In this document: positions 19,042 to 28,114 of the stretch, in pieces
Numbering within the stretch: the stretch's first letter is position 1
Layout: each line of letters begins with the position of its first letter
DNA from: Alphaproteobacteria bacterium
GTDB taxonomy: Bacteria; Pseudomonadota; Alphaproteobacteria; Micavibrionales; Micavibrionaceae
NCBI GenBank assembly: GCA_020848095.1
Contig: JADLAT010000005.1
Coordinates: 1 to 64,000, forward strand
Length of the DNA: 64,000 bases
Direction: 5' to 3'
Notes under the pieces: generated by a model
What the model was told of the DNA's origin: nothing
What the model saw: only the letters and a program-made list of their open reading frames with translations
Database searches by the model: none
Program-made: the position numbers and the translations under genes

Positions 19042-20168
19042 TGCGGCGCGTAGGTATATCGCAGTCACGGCAGAGTTTCTGGTCAAAGCTTTGGGCGCTG
19101 GACTGGGCGCTTATTATTTTAATTGTGATGGTGGCCTGTATCGGGTTTATAGCGCTTTATTCGGCGGCGGAGGGGTCATTTTCCCCATGGGCATCCAAAC
19201 AGATGGCCCGGTTTGCTGTGGCTTTTGCCGGTATGATTGTGATTGCTATCATTGATATAAAGTGGTGGTTCCGCTTTACGTGGCTTTTTTATGTAGTCGG
19301 CCTTGTCTTGCTGCTGATTGTTGAGATTATGGGGCATATTGGCATGGGCGCGCAGCGCTGGATCAATCTGGGCTTTATGCAGCTTCAGCCTTCCGAGCTT
19401 ATGAAGATTGTCGTGGTGATGGCTCTTGCACGTTATTTTCATTCTGCAACGCTTGAGGATATGCGCCGGATAACATTTTTGATTATCCCTCTTGTTATCA
19501 TTTTATTACCTGTGGGGCTGGTGATGTTACAGCCTGATTTAGGGACTTCGATCATGATTTTAATGGTGGGCGGTGTAATGTATTTTGTGGCCGGAGCCTC
19601 GATCTGGATTTTTATTGCGGGTATTGCCGCTGTGTTGGGTGCTATCCCTATAGGCTGGCATTTTATGCATGAGTATCAACAAAAAAGGGTTTTGACGTTT
19701 TTGAACCCGGAATCGGACCCTCTGGGGGCGGGGTATCACATTACGCAATCAAAAATTGCGCTGGGCTCCGGTGGAATAAGTGGGCGCGGTTTTCTGGAAG
19801 GAACGCAGAGCAGGCTTAATTTTTTGCCGGAAAAGCAGACGGATTTTATCTTTACGCTCTGGGCGGAGGAGCACGGTCTGTTTGGCGGCGCGTTGTTGCT
19901 TGGGTTATTCGGTCTGATTTTTCTTTATTGTTTTATAATCAGTTTGCGTTGTCGCCAGAATTATTCACGCTATCTGGCGCTGGGGCTGAGCGTTAACATT
20001 TCGCTGTATGTTATTTTGAATATTGCCATGGTGATGGGGCTTATCCCCGTGGTCGGAATTCCCCTGCCTTTGATCTCTTACGGCGGTACGTCCATGGTGG
20101 CGGCGTTGATTTGCTTTGGGTTGATGATGTCATGCAGCATGCATTACGACAGTAAAGTGGCGCATTAG
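19041..20168 (+). CDS. rodA: Rod shape-determining protein RodA (SEDS peptidoglycan polymerase)
   Basis: This is the SEDS-family glycosyltransferase partner of PBP2, with about ten membrane helices in 375 residues. I take ATG 19041, which overlaps the mrdA stop as TGATG, rather than the TTG one codon earlier. Family motifs include GAQRWINLGFMQLQPSELMK (about 113-132), the region around QPDLGTS with the catalytic Asp loop, and the C-terminal PLPLISYGGTSM. It is the last gene of the rod-shape operon; pdxT converges on it with only six bases between the stops. Confidence 0.97.
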   Translation: MRRVGISQSRQSFWSKLWALDWALIILIVMVACIGFIALYSAAEGSFSPWASKQMARFAVAFAGMIVIAIIDIKWWFRFTWLFYVVGLVLLLIVEIMGHIGMGAQRWINLGFMQLQPSELMKIVVVMALARYFHSATLEDMRRITFLIIPLVIILLPVGLVMLQPDLGTSIMILMVGGVMYFVAGASIWIFIAGIAAVLGAIPIGWHFMHEYQQKRVLTFLNPESDPLGAGYHITQSKIALGSGGISGRGFLEGTQSRLNFLPEKQTDFIFTLWAEEHGLFGGALLLGLFGLIFLYCFIISLRCRQNYSRYLALGLSVNISLYVILNIAMVMGLIPVVGIPLPLISYGGTSMVAALICFGLMMSCSMHYDSKVAH

Positions 20169-20174
20169 AGGAGT

Positions 20175-20741
20175 TCAACCGCCTTTAACGCCTTCGATAA
20201 ACAGGCGGTGCATGGGCGAGGGGTATTCCAGCGTTAGTTCCGGATGGAAGGTGGTGACCATATTTTTGCCCTGAGCCAGCCATACCGGATCACCCTCATG
20301 CGCGGCCAGTGTTTCAACGCCCGGGCCGATTTTTGTGATGATCGGCGCGCGGATGAAGGAAACAGGGTAGTTTTGGATGTCTGCGATATGGCTGTCAATC
20401 TGGCGACCATAGCCATTGCGCCGTACCGTGATCGGCAGGATACCAAAGGATTTTTGTGCCGGGTCGGTCACGGTATCCGCCAGCAGGATACAACCCGCGC
20501 AGATGCCCCAGATTGGCTTTTTCCTGAAATTCTCCAGCAGCGAATCCCACAGGCCAAAATTTTCGATGAGTTTGAGCATGGTCGTGCTCTCCCCGCCGGG
20601 CAGGATGAAGGCATCGACCGCCGCGAAATCTTCCGGCGTCTTGACGGCACGGAATGCAGCACCGGCGGCCTCGATATGGGATTTGTGCGGCTGAACCGCG
20701 CCCTGTAATGCGAGAACGCCGATGGTGACAGGATGGGTCAT
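20175..20741 (-). CDS. pdxT: Pyridoxal 5'-phosphate synthase glutaminase subunit
   Basis: This is the glutaminase that releases ammonia from glutamine for PdxS in the DXP-independent vitamin B6 route. It has 188 residues. GGESTTM (about 49-55) is the oxyanion region, the nucleophile Cys is in GICAGCILLA (about 78-87), and the His-Glu pair is in TFHPELT (about 165-171), giving a complete triad. Its start overlaps the stop of the 151-residue gene by four bases, so it is translationally coupled to it and not directly to pdxS. Confidence 0.96.
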   Translation of the reverse strand: MTHPVTIGVLALQGAVQPHKSHIEAAGAAFRAVKTPEDFAAVDAFILPGGESTTMLKLIENFGLWDSLLENFRKKPIWGICAGCILLADTVTDPAQKSFGILPITVRRNGYGRQIDSHIADIQNYPVSFIRAPIITKIGPGVETLAAHEGDPVWLAQGKNMVTTFHPELTLEYPSPMHRLFIEGVKGG

Positions 20742-21193
20742 TTTACTCCATTGGGCGCCAGATAAGCATGTATCGCGGAGGCGTTTGCTGCTATCATCTT
20801 TTTAGAATCTCCGGTTTTTTCTGCGCATTCCGCAACTCTTTCCAGAAGATATGCTTGTTCATAAGTGTTTGAGGCCAGTTGTGCGGCGAGTTCATATTGC
20901 TCGGAGGCTCCGTCTAGCTCTCCTGCTCCTTCAAGAGTAGCGGCCAGCAAAACACGAAGCGCCGAATTGAGGGGCTGTTCTTTTATTTTTTGATCTAAAA
21001 AAACAAGATCGTCGTTCTGGGTGCTCGACCTTGCGCCTCGTGCGATATAAAAGGCGGTCTCAAAGAGTTGGTGGGCATCGTTGGAAACAGAATGGGGAAT
21101 GTTCATCGGCTCGAAGATGGACTCCGGAACGCCATCTTTGGAAGGGCCGTTTGTTTGTGCTGTAAATTTGTCCGTTATCTTTGTGTCGGTCAT
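20738..21193 (-). CDS. Helical, TPR-like protein of unknown function between pdxS and pdxT
   Basis: This is a 151-residue protein with no signal peptide. Residues about 30-145 are helical, with TPR-like spacing of small and aromatic residues (LRVLLAATLEGAGELDGASE and YEQAYLLERVAECAEKTGDS). The N-terminal 40 residues are polar and probably disordered. It lies 84 bases after pdxS and overlaps pdxT by four bases. pdxS and pdxT are usually adjacent, so an insertion here is unusual. A role in holding the synthase complex is possible, but the sequence alone does not show it. Confidence 0.75.
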   Translation of the reverse strand: MTDTKITDKFTAQTNGPSKDGVPESIFEPMNIPHSVSNDAHQLFETAFYIARGARSSTQNDDLVFLDQKIKEQPLNSALRVLLAATLEGAGELDGASEQYELAAQLASNTYEQAYLLERVAECAEKTGDSKKMIAANASAIHAYLAPNGVK

Positions 21194-21277
21194 TTTTACT
21201 CAGTCCTTTCTATTTTTAATAAAGAGAATGGATGTGTTTATATCTGAGCGCAATAATTATGTCTATATATTTTTGTT

Positions 21278-22174
21278 TTACCAGCCTCGGTTGGCCATGC
21301 GCATACCGTCCTCGATCGTGTCGATGGCCACGCCGCGCATCGCCTCGCCCAGACCTTTGGAGGCTTCGAGGACCATTTTCGGGTCGTTATAATGTGCGGT
21401 GGCCTTGACGATAGCGCGGGCGAAATTTGCCGGATCGTCAGATTTGAAAATGCCGGAGCCTACAAATACGGTTTCTGCGCCGAGTTGCATGCACAGAGCG
21501 GCGTCCGCAGGTGTGGCTATGCCGCCAGCGGCAAAATTAGGTACGGGCAGGCGGCCCTGTTCCTTCACCAGCCTCACCAGTTCATAGGGCGCGCCAAGAT
21601 TCTTGGCTTCGGTCATTAGCTCCGCATCGTCCAGCAGGGTTATGCGGCGGATGTCCTGATTGATCTGGCGCAGGTGACGAACAGCCTCAACGATGTTGCC
21701 GGTTCCGGGTTCGCCCTTTGTGCGCATGAGCGCCGCGCCCTCACCAATCCGGCGCAAAGCTTCGCCGAGATTTTTGGCACCGCAGACAAAGGGAACCTTA
21801 AAATCATGCTTGTTGATGTGATAGTCCTCATCCGCCGGGGTGAGCACTTCGGATTCATCAATGTAATCTACGCCAATAGCCTGAAGAATCTGTGCTTCGG
21901 CGAAATGGCCGATCCGGCACTTTGCCATGACGGGGATGGAAACCGCGTCCATGATCTGTTGCACCAGTTCAGGCGGGCTCATCCGTGCCACGCCGCCAGC
22001 CTTGCGGATGTCGGAAGGAACGCGCTCCAGCGCCATAACGGCGATTGCGCCTGCGTCCTCGGCCACTTTTGCCTGATCGGCGGTGACCACGTCCATGATG
22101 ACGCCGCCCTTTAACATCTCGGCCAGGCCGGTCTTGATATTGATGGTGTTCGTGTTTTTTGAATCTTTGCTCAT
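21278..22174 (-). CDS. pdxS: Pyridoxal 5'-phosphate synthase subunit PdxS
   Basis: This is the synthase subunit that builds PLP from ribose 5-phosphate, glyceraldehyde 3-phosphate and ammonia. About 298 residues from ATG 22174; an ATG six codons upstream (22192) is also possible and neither has a decisive ribosome site. Family hallmarks are [15 protein letters not shown], the first catalytic Lys in [10 protein letters not shown], the second in RTKGEPGTG, and the C-terminal half [15 protein letters not shown]. It is the first gene of pdxS-orf-pdxT. The presence of PdxST means the organism does not need the PdxA/PdxJ route, which is unusual but not rare among Alphaproteobacteria. Confidence 0.96.
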   Translation of the reverse strand: MSKDSKNTNTINIKTGLAEMLKGGVIMDVVTADQAKVAEDAGAIAVMALERVPSDIRKAGGVARMSPPELVQQIMDAVSIPVMAKCRIGHFAEAQILQAIGVDYIDESEVLTPADEDYHINKHDFKVPFVCGAKNLGEALRRIGEGAALMRTKGEPGTGNIVEAVRHLRQINQDIRRITLLDDAELMTEAKNLGAPYELVRLVKEQGRLPVPNFAAGGIATPADAALCMQLGAETVFVGSGIFKSDDPANFARAIVKATAHYNDPKMVLEASKGLGEAMRGVAIDTIEDGMRMANRGW

Positions 22175-22318
22175 AGTCTTAAAAACCCTCATTTCTCAAG
22201 TTTTTTATCGATGTGTTAAACGGCTTGTGCGCTTTGGTCCTTATAAAGAGCGCTCTTTATACACAGGCGAGCGGGGATTGCCAAGCGTGCGCCCCGTGTC
22301 TTTATTGATCTTCCGGCA

Positions 22319-22507
22319 TTAGCTTTTTTCCTGTGGGCCGCCGGTCTCATCCTCTTCTTCGTGGCCATGATGACAGCCGCAGCCTGCGCCATGATTGTGG
22401 GTATGTAGATGCGCGCCTGTCAGCAGCGAACCAAAACCGCCACCGCTTCCCAATGGCATGGTGGTGGAAAGGCCCAGAAGTTTTTTAATGTTTGATGTTT
22501 TGCTCAT
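22319..22507 (-). CDS. Small His/Cys-rich protein, possibly metal-binding (62 aa)
   Basis: This predicted 62-residue protein starts at ATG 22507; the open frame goes further up to 22879, but the upstream part overlaps a divergent gene and looks random. Residues 20-31 are Gly-rich; 33-49 are metal-ligand-rich (HLHTHNHGAGCGCHHGHEEE: six His, two Cys); the tail is acidic. The HxHxH...CxCHHxH pattern suggests binding of Zn, Ni or Cu, but no family is recognised. No good ribosome site is visible. It lies 127 bases upstream of pdxS on the same strand. It could be a spurious frame; composition is the main argument for it. Confidence 0.5.
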   Translation of the reverse strand: MSKTSNIKKLLGLSTTMPLGSGGGFGSLLTGAHLHTHNHGAGCGCHHGHEEEDETGGPQEKS

Positions 22508-22693
22508 GCTTGTGACCGTGTTGGTTGAAATAAATGGAGATAAGGTTTTATAAGCGGATATTGGAAAAAAGTCATGAAAAATCTTCTCCGGTTTTTGTTT
22601 ATATTTAGTCTCTGTAAGGGGTGCTGAGACCCTTGCCAATATGAACGGGCGTGGATAGGATAATAGCGTAAAATTAAAGGATTTATAGGAATT

Positions 22694-22921
22694 ATGACGA
22701 CACAAAGCCTGAAGGACGCTACCGATGCCGTTTATCGTTCGTTGGAAAACGATAATGAAGATATAGATCTGCATATTGCTGCTTTGAAAGCGGCTATGGG
22801 GGAGGCCGGAGAGGCACAAGCTGTTTTCGAAGCCGGACGCCTGCCCCAGAACAACCGTGAGGGGCGTAAGATGATGCAATCATACTTTAAGAAGCGCGGC
22901 GTTCGCGTTATCTTTAATTGA
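22694..22921 (+). CDS. Small hypothetical protein (75 aa)
   Basis: This encodes a 75-residue, mainly helical, charged protein. It begins MTTQSLKDATDAVYRSLEND, with repeated Ala/Glu helix in 32-48 and a basic C-terminus ending KKRGVRVIFN. It has no signal peptide or membrane part. The composition (KAAMGEAGEAQAVFEAG followed by LPQNNREGRKMMQSYFKKRG) reads like a real cytoplasmic protein of Alphaproteobacteria. It converges on the zeta-type inhibitor gene with 35 bases between. I do not recognise a function. Confidence 0.65.
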   Translation: MTTQSLKDATDAVYRSLENDNEDIDLHIAALKAAMGEAGEAQAVFEAGRLPQNNREGRKMMQSYFKKRGVRVIFN

Positions 22922-22956
22922 GTTGAGATAACTCCCGGCTCAGGCTACTGATGTGG

Positions 22957-23283
22957 TTAGCGCGTGCCTTCGGATATCTGGCGCTGGGCCTCTTTCAGGG
23001 CCTTTTCCAGTTCAACATTTAACATGTGCTCGGAAATCTCTATGGCTTTATCGTCCAGATCCTTACGGACTTTTCTGAGAACGTCTCCGAATCCGGCTTC
23101 TTCGAGATTAGCCTCTACGACGGATGTGGCGTAAGTCATGGCATCTGCGCCGCCAAGCCCGATTTGAGCGGCAACCCACAGGCCAAAAAGCTTACAGCAC
23201 CGCGCTTCTACCTCGAAATCGTATTTTTCCTGATGTGCGTATTTGTTCTCGAACGCCCGTTCTCTTTCATCGAATGATGACAT
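22957..23283 (-). CDS. DUF1476 protein, F1-ATPase zeta-type inhibitor subunit
   Basis: This is a 108-residue all-helical protein of the DUF1476 family, which in Alphaproteobacteria (for example Paracoccus) is the zeta subunit that blocks ATP hydrolysis by the F1Fo-ATP synthase. The N-terminal inhibitory segment SSFDERERAFENKYAHQEK and the core motif CCKLFGLWVAAQIGL are the typical features. A ribosome site AGAGG lies eight bases upstream of ATG 23283. It is divergent from purC and shares a 140-base promoter region with it. The family call is strong; an inhibitory role is by analogy. Confidence 0.92.
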   Translation of the reverse strand: MSSFDERERAFENKYAHQEKYDFEVEARCCKLFGLWVAAQIGLGGADAMTYATSVVEANLEEAGFGDVLRKVRKDLDDKAIEISEHMLNVELEKALKEAQRQISEGTR

Positions 23284-23354
23284 TTTGCAGCCTCTTTAAA
23301 ATGCGGATGTTGACCTTACATCTGGTTTGTATCATTTGAATAACCTAAAATCCA

Positions 23355-23383
23355 TTGTTATATACGGGCAAATCCTTTAATAA
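23355..23383 (+). promoter_or_regulatory. Candidate promoter for purC
   Basis: TTGTTA (23355-23360) and TAATAA (23378-23383) are separated by 17 bases and lie about 40 bases upstream of the purC start, which has AGGGG eight bases before its ATG. Confidence 0.5.
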
Positions 23384-23424
23384 AGGGCTCGCCAGTTTTT
23401 TCTATACGAGTTAGGGGTGTTAAA

Positions 23425-24279
23425 ATGGCTAGACGCAAGATGATTTATGAAGGTAAGGCCAAGATTCTCTATGAGGGTCCGGATGCCGGCACGGTGATTC
23501 AGCACTTTAAGGATGATGCTACTGCTTTTAACGGTGAAAAAAAGGCCGTTATTGCCGGAAAAGGCGTTCTAAATAACCGAATTTCCGCTCATTTGATGAC
23601 CAAGCTGGAGTCTATCGGCATACCCACGCATTTTATTCGTTCTGTGAATATGCGCGAACAATTGGTGCGCCGTGTTGAAATTGCCCCGGTTGAGGTGGTT
23701 GTCCGCAATGTTGCCGCCGGATCTCTGTGTAAGCGTCTGGGGATTGAGGAAGGAACCGTTTTATTCCGTCCGTTGGTAGAGTTTTATTATAAGAATGACG
23801 ATCTCGGTGACCCGATGGTCAATGAGGAGCACATTATTACCTTTGGCTGGGCCGATCCTTATGAGCTTGAGGAAATGGTTACGATGGCCTGGCGGATTAA
23901 TGATTATCTCAATGGTTTGTTTTCGGGTATTGGTTTGCGTCTTATTGATTTCAAGCTGGAGTTTGGTCGTATCTGGGGCGAGCATGGGGAGCTTTATCTG
24001 GTGCTGGCGGATGAGATTTCCCCCGACACCTGCCGCTTGTGGGATGCGAAAACCGGAGAGAAGCTGGATAAGGACCGTTTTCGGCATGATCTTGGTGATC
24101 TGGTGGAGGGGTATCAGTATATTGCGGAGAAGCTGGGACTGGTGCCCGCTGGTGGTATATTACAGGGTGGCAATGTTAATGAGCAACTGGCGGAAAAGCT
24201 CGAGCAGATTGAAAACGAGCTGTCCAAAGAGCGGCGCTTACGGGATTTGAAGCCCGGTAATAAACCTCGTAAGCCTTAG
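23425..24279 (+). CDS. purC: Phosphoribosylaminoimidazole-succinocarboxamide synthase
   Basis: This enzyme joins CAIR and aspartate with ATP to make SAICAR in purine biosynthesis. The N-terminal ATP-grasp-like motif [11 protein letters not shown] is at 8-18, [16 protein letters not shown] follows at about 57-72, and the substrate motifs [12 protein letters not shown] and IDFKLEFGR are present; residues SPDTCRLWD close the active site. At 284 residues it is about 40 longer than E. coli PurC because of a Lys/Arg-rich C-terminal tail. ATG 23425 has a good ribosome site. It appears to be transcribed alone. Confidence 0.97.
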   Translation: MARRKMIYEGKAKILYEGPDAGTVIQHFKDDATAFNGEKKAVIAGKGVLNNRISAHLMTKLESIGIPTHFIRSVNMREQLVRRVEIAPVEVVVRNVAAGSLCKRLGIEEGTVLFRPLVEFYYKNDDLGDPMVNEEHIITFGWADPYELEEMVTMAWRINDYLNGLFSGIGLRLIDFKLEFGRIWGEHGELYLVLADEISPDTCRLWDAKTGEKLDKDRFRHDLGDLVEGYQYIAEKLGLVPAGGILQGGNVNEQLAEKLEQIENELSKERRLRDLKPGNKPRKP

Positions 24280-24419
24280 GAACGTACTTTTTGGTCGTGG
24301 CTTTTATGGTTAATCGCTAACTAAGTATTTCCCTTATTAAAATAAAGGCTTATAGATAGGGATATATGTGTGGGGCGAGTCCCAATAAGTGTATTTAATT
24401 TCTTTCAAGGAGTGACGTT

Positions 24420-25457
24420 ATGAGTACAAAAGCAAAAAGTTCTGCATTGAAAACTGGAACCGTTATTAACACGGGCGTAATTCAAGGCACGCCGCAGAAT
24501 GATGATCTGCGCGGTGACAAGGGCGATAATATTATTATTGCCGGTAAGGGCGATGACTTCGTTCATCCGGATTTAGGTAATGACATTATTTTTGGCGGAA
24601 AAGGCGATGATGAGCTGCATGGCGGTTCTGGTGAGGATACGATTTATGGCGGTAAGGGCGCAGACCTGATACAGGGCGGCCTTGATGCTGATATTATCTT
24701 TGGCGGAAAAGGTGCCGATGACCTTCATGGCGGTTCGGGCGCAGATATCGTTTTTGGAGGCAAAGGAAATGATAAGCTTTACGGTGGTCAGGAAAATGAC
24801 CAGCTTCATGGCGGTAAAGGCAATGACTTCATTAATGGTAATACCGGAGATGATTTAATTTTTGGCGGTGCTGGCCATGATGAATTATATGGAAGTGCCG
24901 GAGATGACCATATTTACGGCGGTAAGGGTTGCGACACGATTTATGGTGATTACGATGTCGAAACCGAAAATACCGGTAATGATGTTCTGGATGGTGGTCA
25001 GGGTAGTGATACCTTGGTTGGCGGCGGCGGCGATGATATTTTGCTGGGCGGCGATGGCTGTGACGTTTTGTACGGCGATTATGAAACGGCGAGTGCGCTC
25101 GGCGGAAATGACATCCTCAACGGCGGTAAGGGCAATGATATTTTGACTGGCGGTATTGGGAGTGATGTTTTCCTTTTTGCCGATAAGGAAGGTGTGGATA
25201 CCGTCACGGACTTTACCCATAACGGGGTAGAAAATGATGTCCTTGATGTTTCCAATCTGCTGCAGGGGTATAGTGCCGTTGATAGCGCCATTGCAGATTT
25301 CGTCAGGATTACCGCCAACGGTGACGGCACGAGTACATTAAGTGTGAATGCTGATGGTGCTGGCAGCTATTTTGATCGGGTAGCGATCTTGAATGTGGAC
25401 CTTTCAGGTTCTGATCTTAATGATCTCGTTACTGACGGCACGCTTGTTCTTGCTTGA
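24420..25457 (+). CDS. Secreted RTX (calcium-binding nonapeptide repeat) protein with T1SS target domain
   Basis: This is a 345-residue protein consisting almost wholly of RTX repeats. A leaderless polar N-terminus (1-30) precedes about 22 nonapeptides of the GGxGxDxUx type (about 30-250, for example GGKGDDELH, GGKGNDKLY). Two YGDY insertions (DYDVETENT and DYETASALG) break the array at similar spacing, suggesting an internal duplication. The C-terminus (about 255-345), VDTVTDFTHNG...LDVSNLLQGY and DLSGSDLNDLV, matches the type I secretion C-terminal target domain. There is no enzymatic module. The start has AAGGAG seven bases upstream. The likely exporter is the system at 5.5-10.4 kb (inference). 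Calcium binding after export would fold the repeats. Confidence 0.93.
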   Translation: MSTKAKSSALKTGTVINTGVIQGTPQNDDLRGDKGDNIIIAGKGDDFVHPDLGNDIIFGGKGDDELHGGSGEDTIYGGKGADLIQGGLDADIIFGGKGADDLHGGSGADIVFGGKGNDKLYGGQENDQLHGGKGNDFINGNTGDDLIFGGAGHDELYGSAGDDHIYGGKGCDTIYGDYDVETENTGNDVLDGGQGSDTLVGGGGDDILLGGDGCDVLYGDYETASALGGNDILNGGKGNDILTGGIGSDVFLFADKEGVDTVTDFTHNGVENDVLDVSNLLQGYSAVDSAIADFVRITANGDGTSTLSVNADGAGSYFDRVAILNVDLSGSDLNDLVTDGTLVLA

Positions 25458-25481
25458 TTGATATTTTGTTTCGTTTTAAAA

Positions 25482-25507
25482 GGGGGCCTGTCGAAGGTCC
25501 CCTTTTT
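25482..25507 (+). terminator. Rho-independent terminator after the RTX gene
   Basis: GGGGGCC (25482-25488) pairs with GGTCCCC (25496-25502) across a seven-base loop and is followed by TTTTT. It lies 25 bases after the RTX stop. Confidence 0.85.
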
Positions 25508-25649
25508 GGCTTTTAAGCGCTGTTTTCATTTTTTTTATCTTCATAATATTTTTATTATCGGCATTGGGGTACACTGCGTTTTCATGTAGCAGGCGCGTAT
25601 GAAGCAAAAAGGCAATCTTAACTTTTCAGATAGGGAAAAGCTGTAAATA

Positions 25650-27329
25650 ATGGTGATAGAACATGACTTGCCTTTGATTTCTACAATTGCGATGGGTTTA
25701 AGTCTCGCTTTTATTTGTGGGTTTATCGTTTCTAAATTTAAGATGTCACCGGTAGTGGGCTATCTGTTTGCAGGTATTGTTGTCGGGCCGCATACGCCGG
25801 GTTTCATTGCCAGCCTTGAAATTGCTTATGAGCTTTCCGAAATCGGCATTGTGCTTTTGATGTTTGGTGTGGGGCTGCATTTTTCATTCAAAGATCTTAT
25901 GGAAGTGAAGAATATTGCCGTTACGGGGGCGGCGCTGCGTATTGTTTGTACGACTGTTATGGGCGCCGGATTGGCGATTTTATGGTGGGGATGGGCGCCG
26001 GGCGGCGCAATTTTATACGGCCTTGCTCTGTCTGTGGCCAGTACGGTGGTTCTTCTTCGGTTTTTGGAGCAAGCCAAATTGCAGCACTCGATTGACGGGC
26101 GCATAGCGATAGGGTGGTTGATTGTTGAAGATATTATTATGGTTCTGGCTATCGTTCTTATTCCTGTTTTGGCGGAGAGTGAGGGCATGGAAAAAACGGA
26201 GGCCGTAACCGGCGCGGTTTTGACAGCCCTTGGGAAGGTTTTGCTCTTTGCCGTGGTTATGTGGTTTGCGGGCCGTAAAATTTTACCTAAGATGTTAATG
26301 GAGGTTAACCGTACAGGTTCCAGAGAGTTGTTTACATTGGCGGTTCTGGTGGCGGCTATTGGCGTAGCCTTTGGGGCATCAAAATTTTTCGATGTATCTT
26401 TAGCGCTGGGCGCTTTTTTTGCGGGTATGATTATTAACAGCTCGCAACTTAACGAGGAGGTTGCCAGCCGTGTTCTACCGTTTCAGGATGCTTTTGCGGT
26501 CTTGTTCTTTGTCTCTATTGGTATGTTGTTTGATCCAATAATCATACTTGAGCGGCCATTAGGGGTGATTGCGACCTCTTTGATTATTATCATTTTTAAA
26601 TTCTGTGTAACTTTTGTGATTGTTTTAAGCTTTTCTTATGCAGTGAAGAGGGCGCTGTCTATTGCCGCGGGGTTGGCGCAGATCGGGGAGTTTTCCTTTA
26701 TCCTGATTGGGATGGGGCTGACTTTGGGGCTGTTGCCGGCGGAAGGGCGCGATCTTGTTCTGGCTGGCGCTTTTCTTTCTATTGCCGTTAATCCTATTCT
26801 CTTCAGGCTTTCACATTCCTTGTTTGGTTATATCGAGAACCATGAAGTGCTGTCTGCATTTTTTACCATGCGGGATTCTCATTCTCCGGCCTTAAGTGAC
26901 GCAACGAAACAAGTGAATAATAAGCATATTATCTTGATAGGTTATGGGTTTTTAGGGGAGCAAGTTATGCAAGATGTGCGTAATCCACGCCTTGATTTTA
27001 TCGTGATAGATACTAACCGGGAAAAAATTGATGCGTTGAGCCGGCGTGGAATAGAGGCTATCGCCGGAGATGCGGCGGAGGAGGAAACTCTTTTAAGGGC
27101 CGATATCGGGCGTGCGGCGGCTGTTGTCTTGGCTGTTCCTGACCCTTATGAAACGCGCAGAATTATTGAAGCTGTCCGTGCCGTGAAGCCGGGGGTGAAA
27201 ATACTCGTGAGCGCGGCGAATGAGGATGAGGCCGTTTATTTCGAAGAGCATGAGATTGATCTGGTGCTTCTGGGGCGTCGGGAGATTGGGCGAGGAATGG
27301 TTGCGTTCTTAAATGCAATTAAAGTGTAG
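25650..27329 (+). CDS. CPA2 cation:proton antiporter with TrkA-N domain (KefB/YbaL-like)
   Basis: This is a monovalent cation:proton antiporter-2 family protein, 559 residues. Residues 1-385 form about 12-13 membrane helices, with MSPVVGYLFAGIVVGP (33-48) and SLALGAFFAGMIINSSQL typical of the family. Residues about 428-550 form a TrkA-N/Rossmann domain (HIILIGYGFLGEQVMQDV) that binds NAD(H) or another nucleotide and gates the channel. There is no C-terminal TrkA-C domain. It probably exports K+ or Na+ in exchange for protons; the ion is not decided by sequence. It is followed by the pilus-type gene without an obvious terminator. Confidence 0.93.
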   Translation: MVIEHDLPLISTIAMGLSLAFICGFIVSKFKMSPVVGYLFAGIVVGPHTPGFIASLEIAYELSEIGIVLLMFGVGLHFSFKDLMEVKNIAVTGAALRIVCTTVMGAGLAILWWGWAPGGAILYGLALSVASTVVLLRFLEQAKLQHSIDGRIAIGWLIVEDIIMVLAIVLIPVLAESEGMEKTEAVTGAVLTALGKVLLFAVVMWFAGRKILPKMLMEVNRTGSRELFTLAVLVAAIGVAFGASKFFDVSLALGAFFAGMIINSSQLNEEVASRVLPFQDAFAVLFFVSIGMLFDPIIILERPLGVIATSLIIIIFKFCVTFVIVLSFSYAVKRALSIAAGLAQIGEFSFILIGMGLTLGLLPAEGRDLVLAGAFLSIAVNPILFRLSHSLFGYIENHEVLSAFFTMRDSHSPALSDATKQVNNKHIILIGYGFLGEQVMQDVRNPRLDFIVIDTNREKIDALSRRGIEAIAGDAAEEETLLRADIGRAAAVVLAVPDPYETRRIIEAVRAVKPGVKILVSAANEDEAVYFEEHEIDLVLLGRREIGRGMVAFLNAIKV

Positions 27330-27454
27330 GGCTTATGCCCCTTGAAGTATGCTCGCTGCATGAGCCTATAGAAAAAGAAGGTGATAAACGGGCCGCTTCG
27401 CGTTATACTGCCTTTGCCCTGCTTTTTTCAGCTCTTCAGGCGAGAGGTTCTCTC

Positions 27455-28114
27455 ATGCGTTTATCGAAAATAAAATCACTTAATTTAATATGTGCATTGC
27501 GTCTATGTGCGGCGTTCGTGTGTGTTGTGGGCGCTGCCGCCGGTGCGCTGGCGCAAACATCTGCACCGGATGCGCAGCAGGAGGCAGCCTCGGTTATTGA
27601 TATTCTGCCAGCTTCCAGCGCGGAAGCTCAGGGGTTATTTCATGATTCCGGAGAGATTACGCATCCGGAAATTCGGATGACACCGGATAAATCGGACCTT
27701 GTGCGGCTTGAAAAAGCGGCGGCCAGCGTGATTGTCGGTAATCCCGCACATTTGAGTATTCTGGCAGATTCTTCCAAGACTCTGGTGCTTATTCCCCGCG
27801 CGCCGGGCGCAACTTATTTTACGGTTTTGGGCGCATCAGGCGAGGTGTTGATGCAACGGCATGTGATTGTGGCCAGTCCGAAAGAGCATTATATGCGTGT
27901 ACGGCGTTCATGCGCCGGGGCGGCTTCTAAAGATTGTGAAACAACCAGCGTTTTTTATTGTCCCGACATGTGTCACCGTATTCTTATAGAGGATCAAGCG
28001 GGAGACGGCAGCTCGGCGGCAGAGGCTCTGGCGCAGCAGAGCGCCAGCCCTTTGGTGCAGGAGGTGGAAAGGCCGGCATCGGAAAATGGGGATGAGCAAC
28101 CCGCTGATCAATAA
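27455..28114 (+). CDS. Secreted protein with pilus-assembly N-terminal domain (CpaC/RcpA N-terminus-like)
   Basis: I start at ATG 27455 with GAGAGG eight bases upstream. This gives a signal peptide (core LCAAFVCVVGAAAGALAQ, cleavage about residue 34) and a 219-residue precursor. The 41 upstream codons of the same frame lack these signs. Residues about 70-145 match the N-terminal domain of CpaC/RcpA secretins, with the motif GNPAHLSILADSSKTLVLIP. There is no secretin domain, so this is a stand-alone version. The C-terminal part is Cys-containing (RRSCAGAASKDCETTSVFYC) and ends in a Glu/Ala-rich low-complexity tail. It lies about 110 bases upstream of a TadD-like lipoprotein, suggesting a shared envelope role. 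Confidence 0.75.
   Translation: MRLSKIKSLNLICALRLCAAFVCVVGAAAGALAQTSAPDAQQEAASVIDILPASSAEAQGLFHDSGEITHPEIRMTPDKSDLVRLEKAAASVIVGNPAHLSILADSSKTLVLIPRAPGATYFTVLGASGEVLMQRHVIVASPKEHYMRVRRSCAGAASKDCETTSVFYCPDMCHRILIEDQAGDGSSAAEALAQQSASPLVQEVERPASENGDEQPADQ

Noticed and set aside
22508..22879. N-terminal extension of the His/Cys-rich minus frame to 186 residues
   Set aside because: It overlaps the divergent 75-residue gene almost fully and lacks protein-like character; ATG 22507 is preferred.
24570..25160. Dense direct repeats in DNA, seen as a possible CRISPR or satellite array
   Set aside because: They are the codons of the RTX nonapeptides in one intact plus-strand gene; there are no spacers of constant size.
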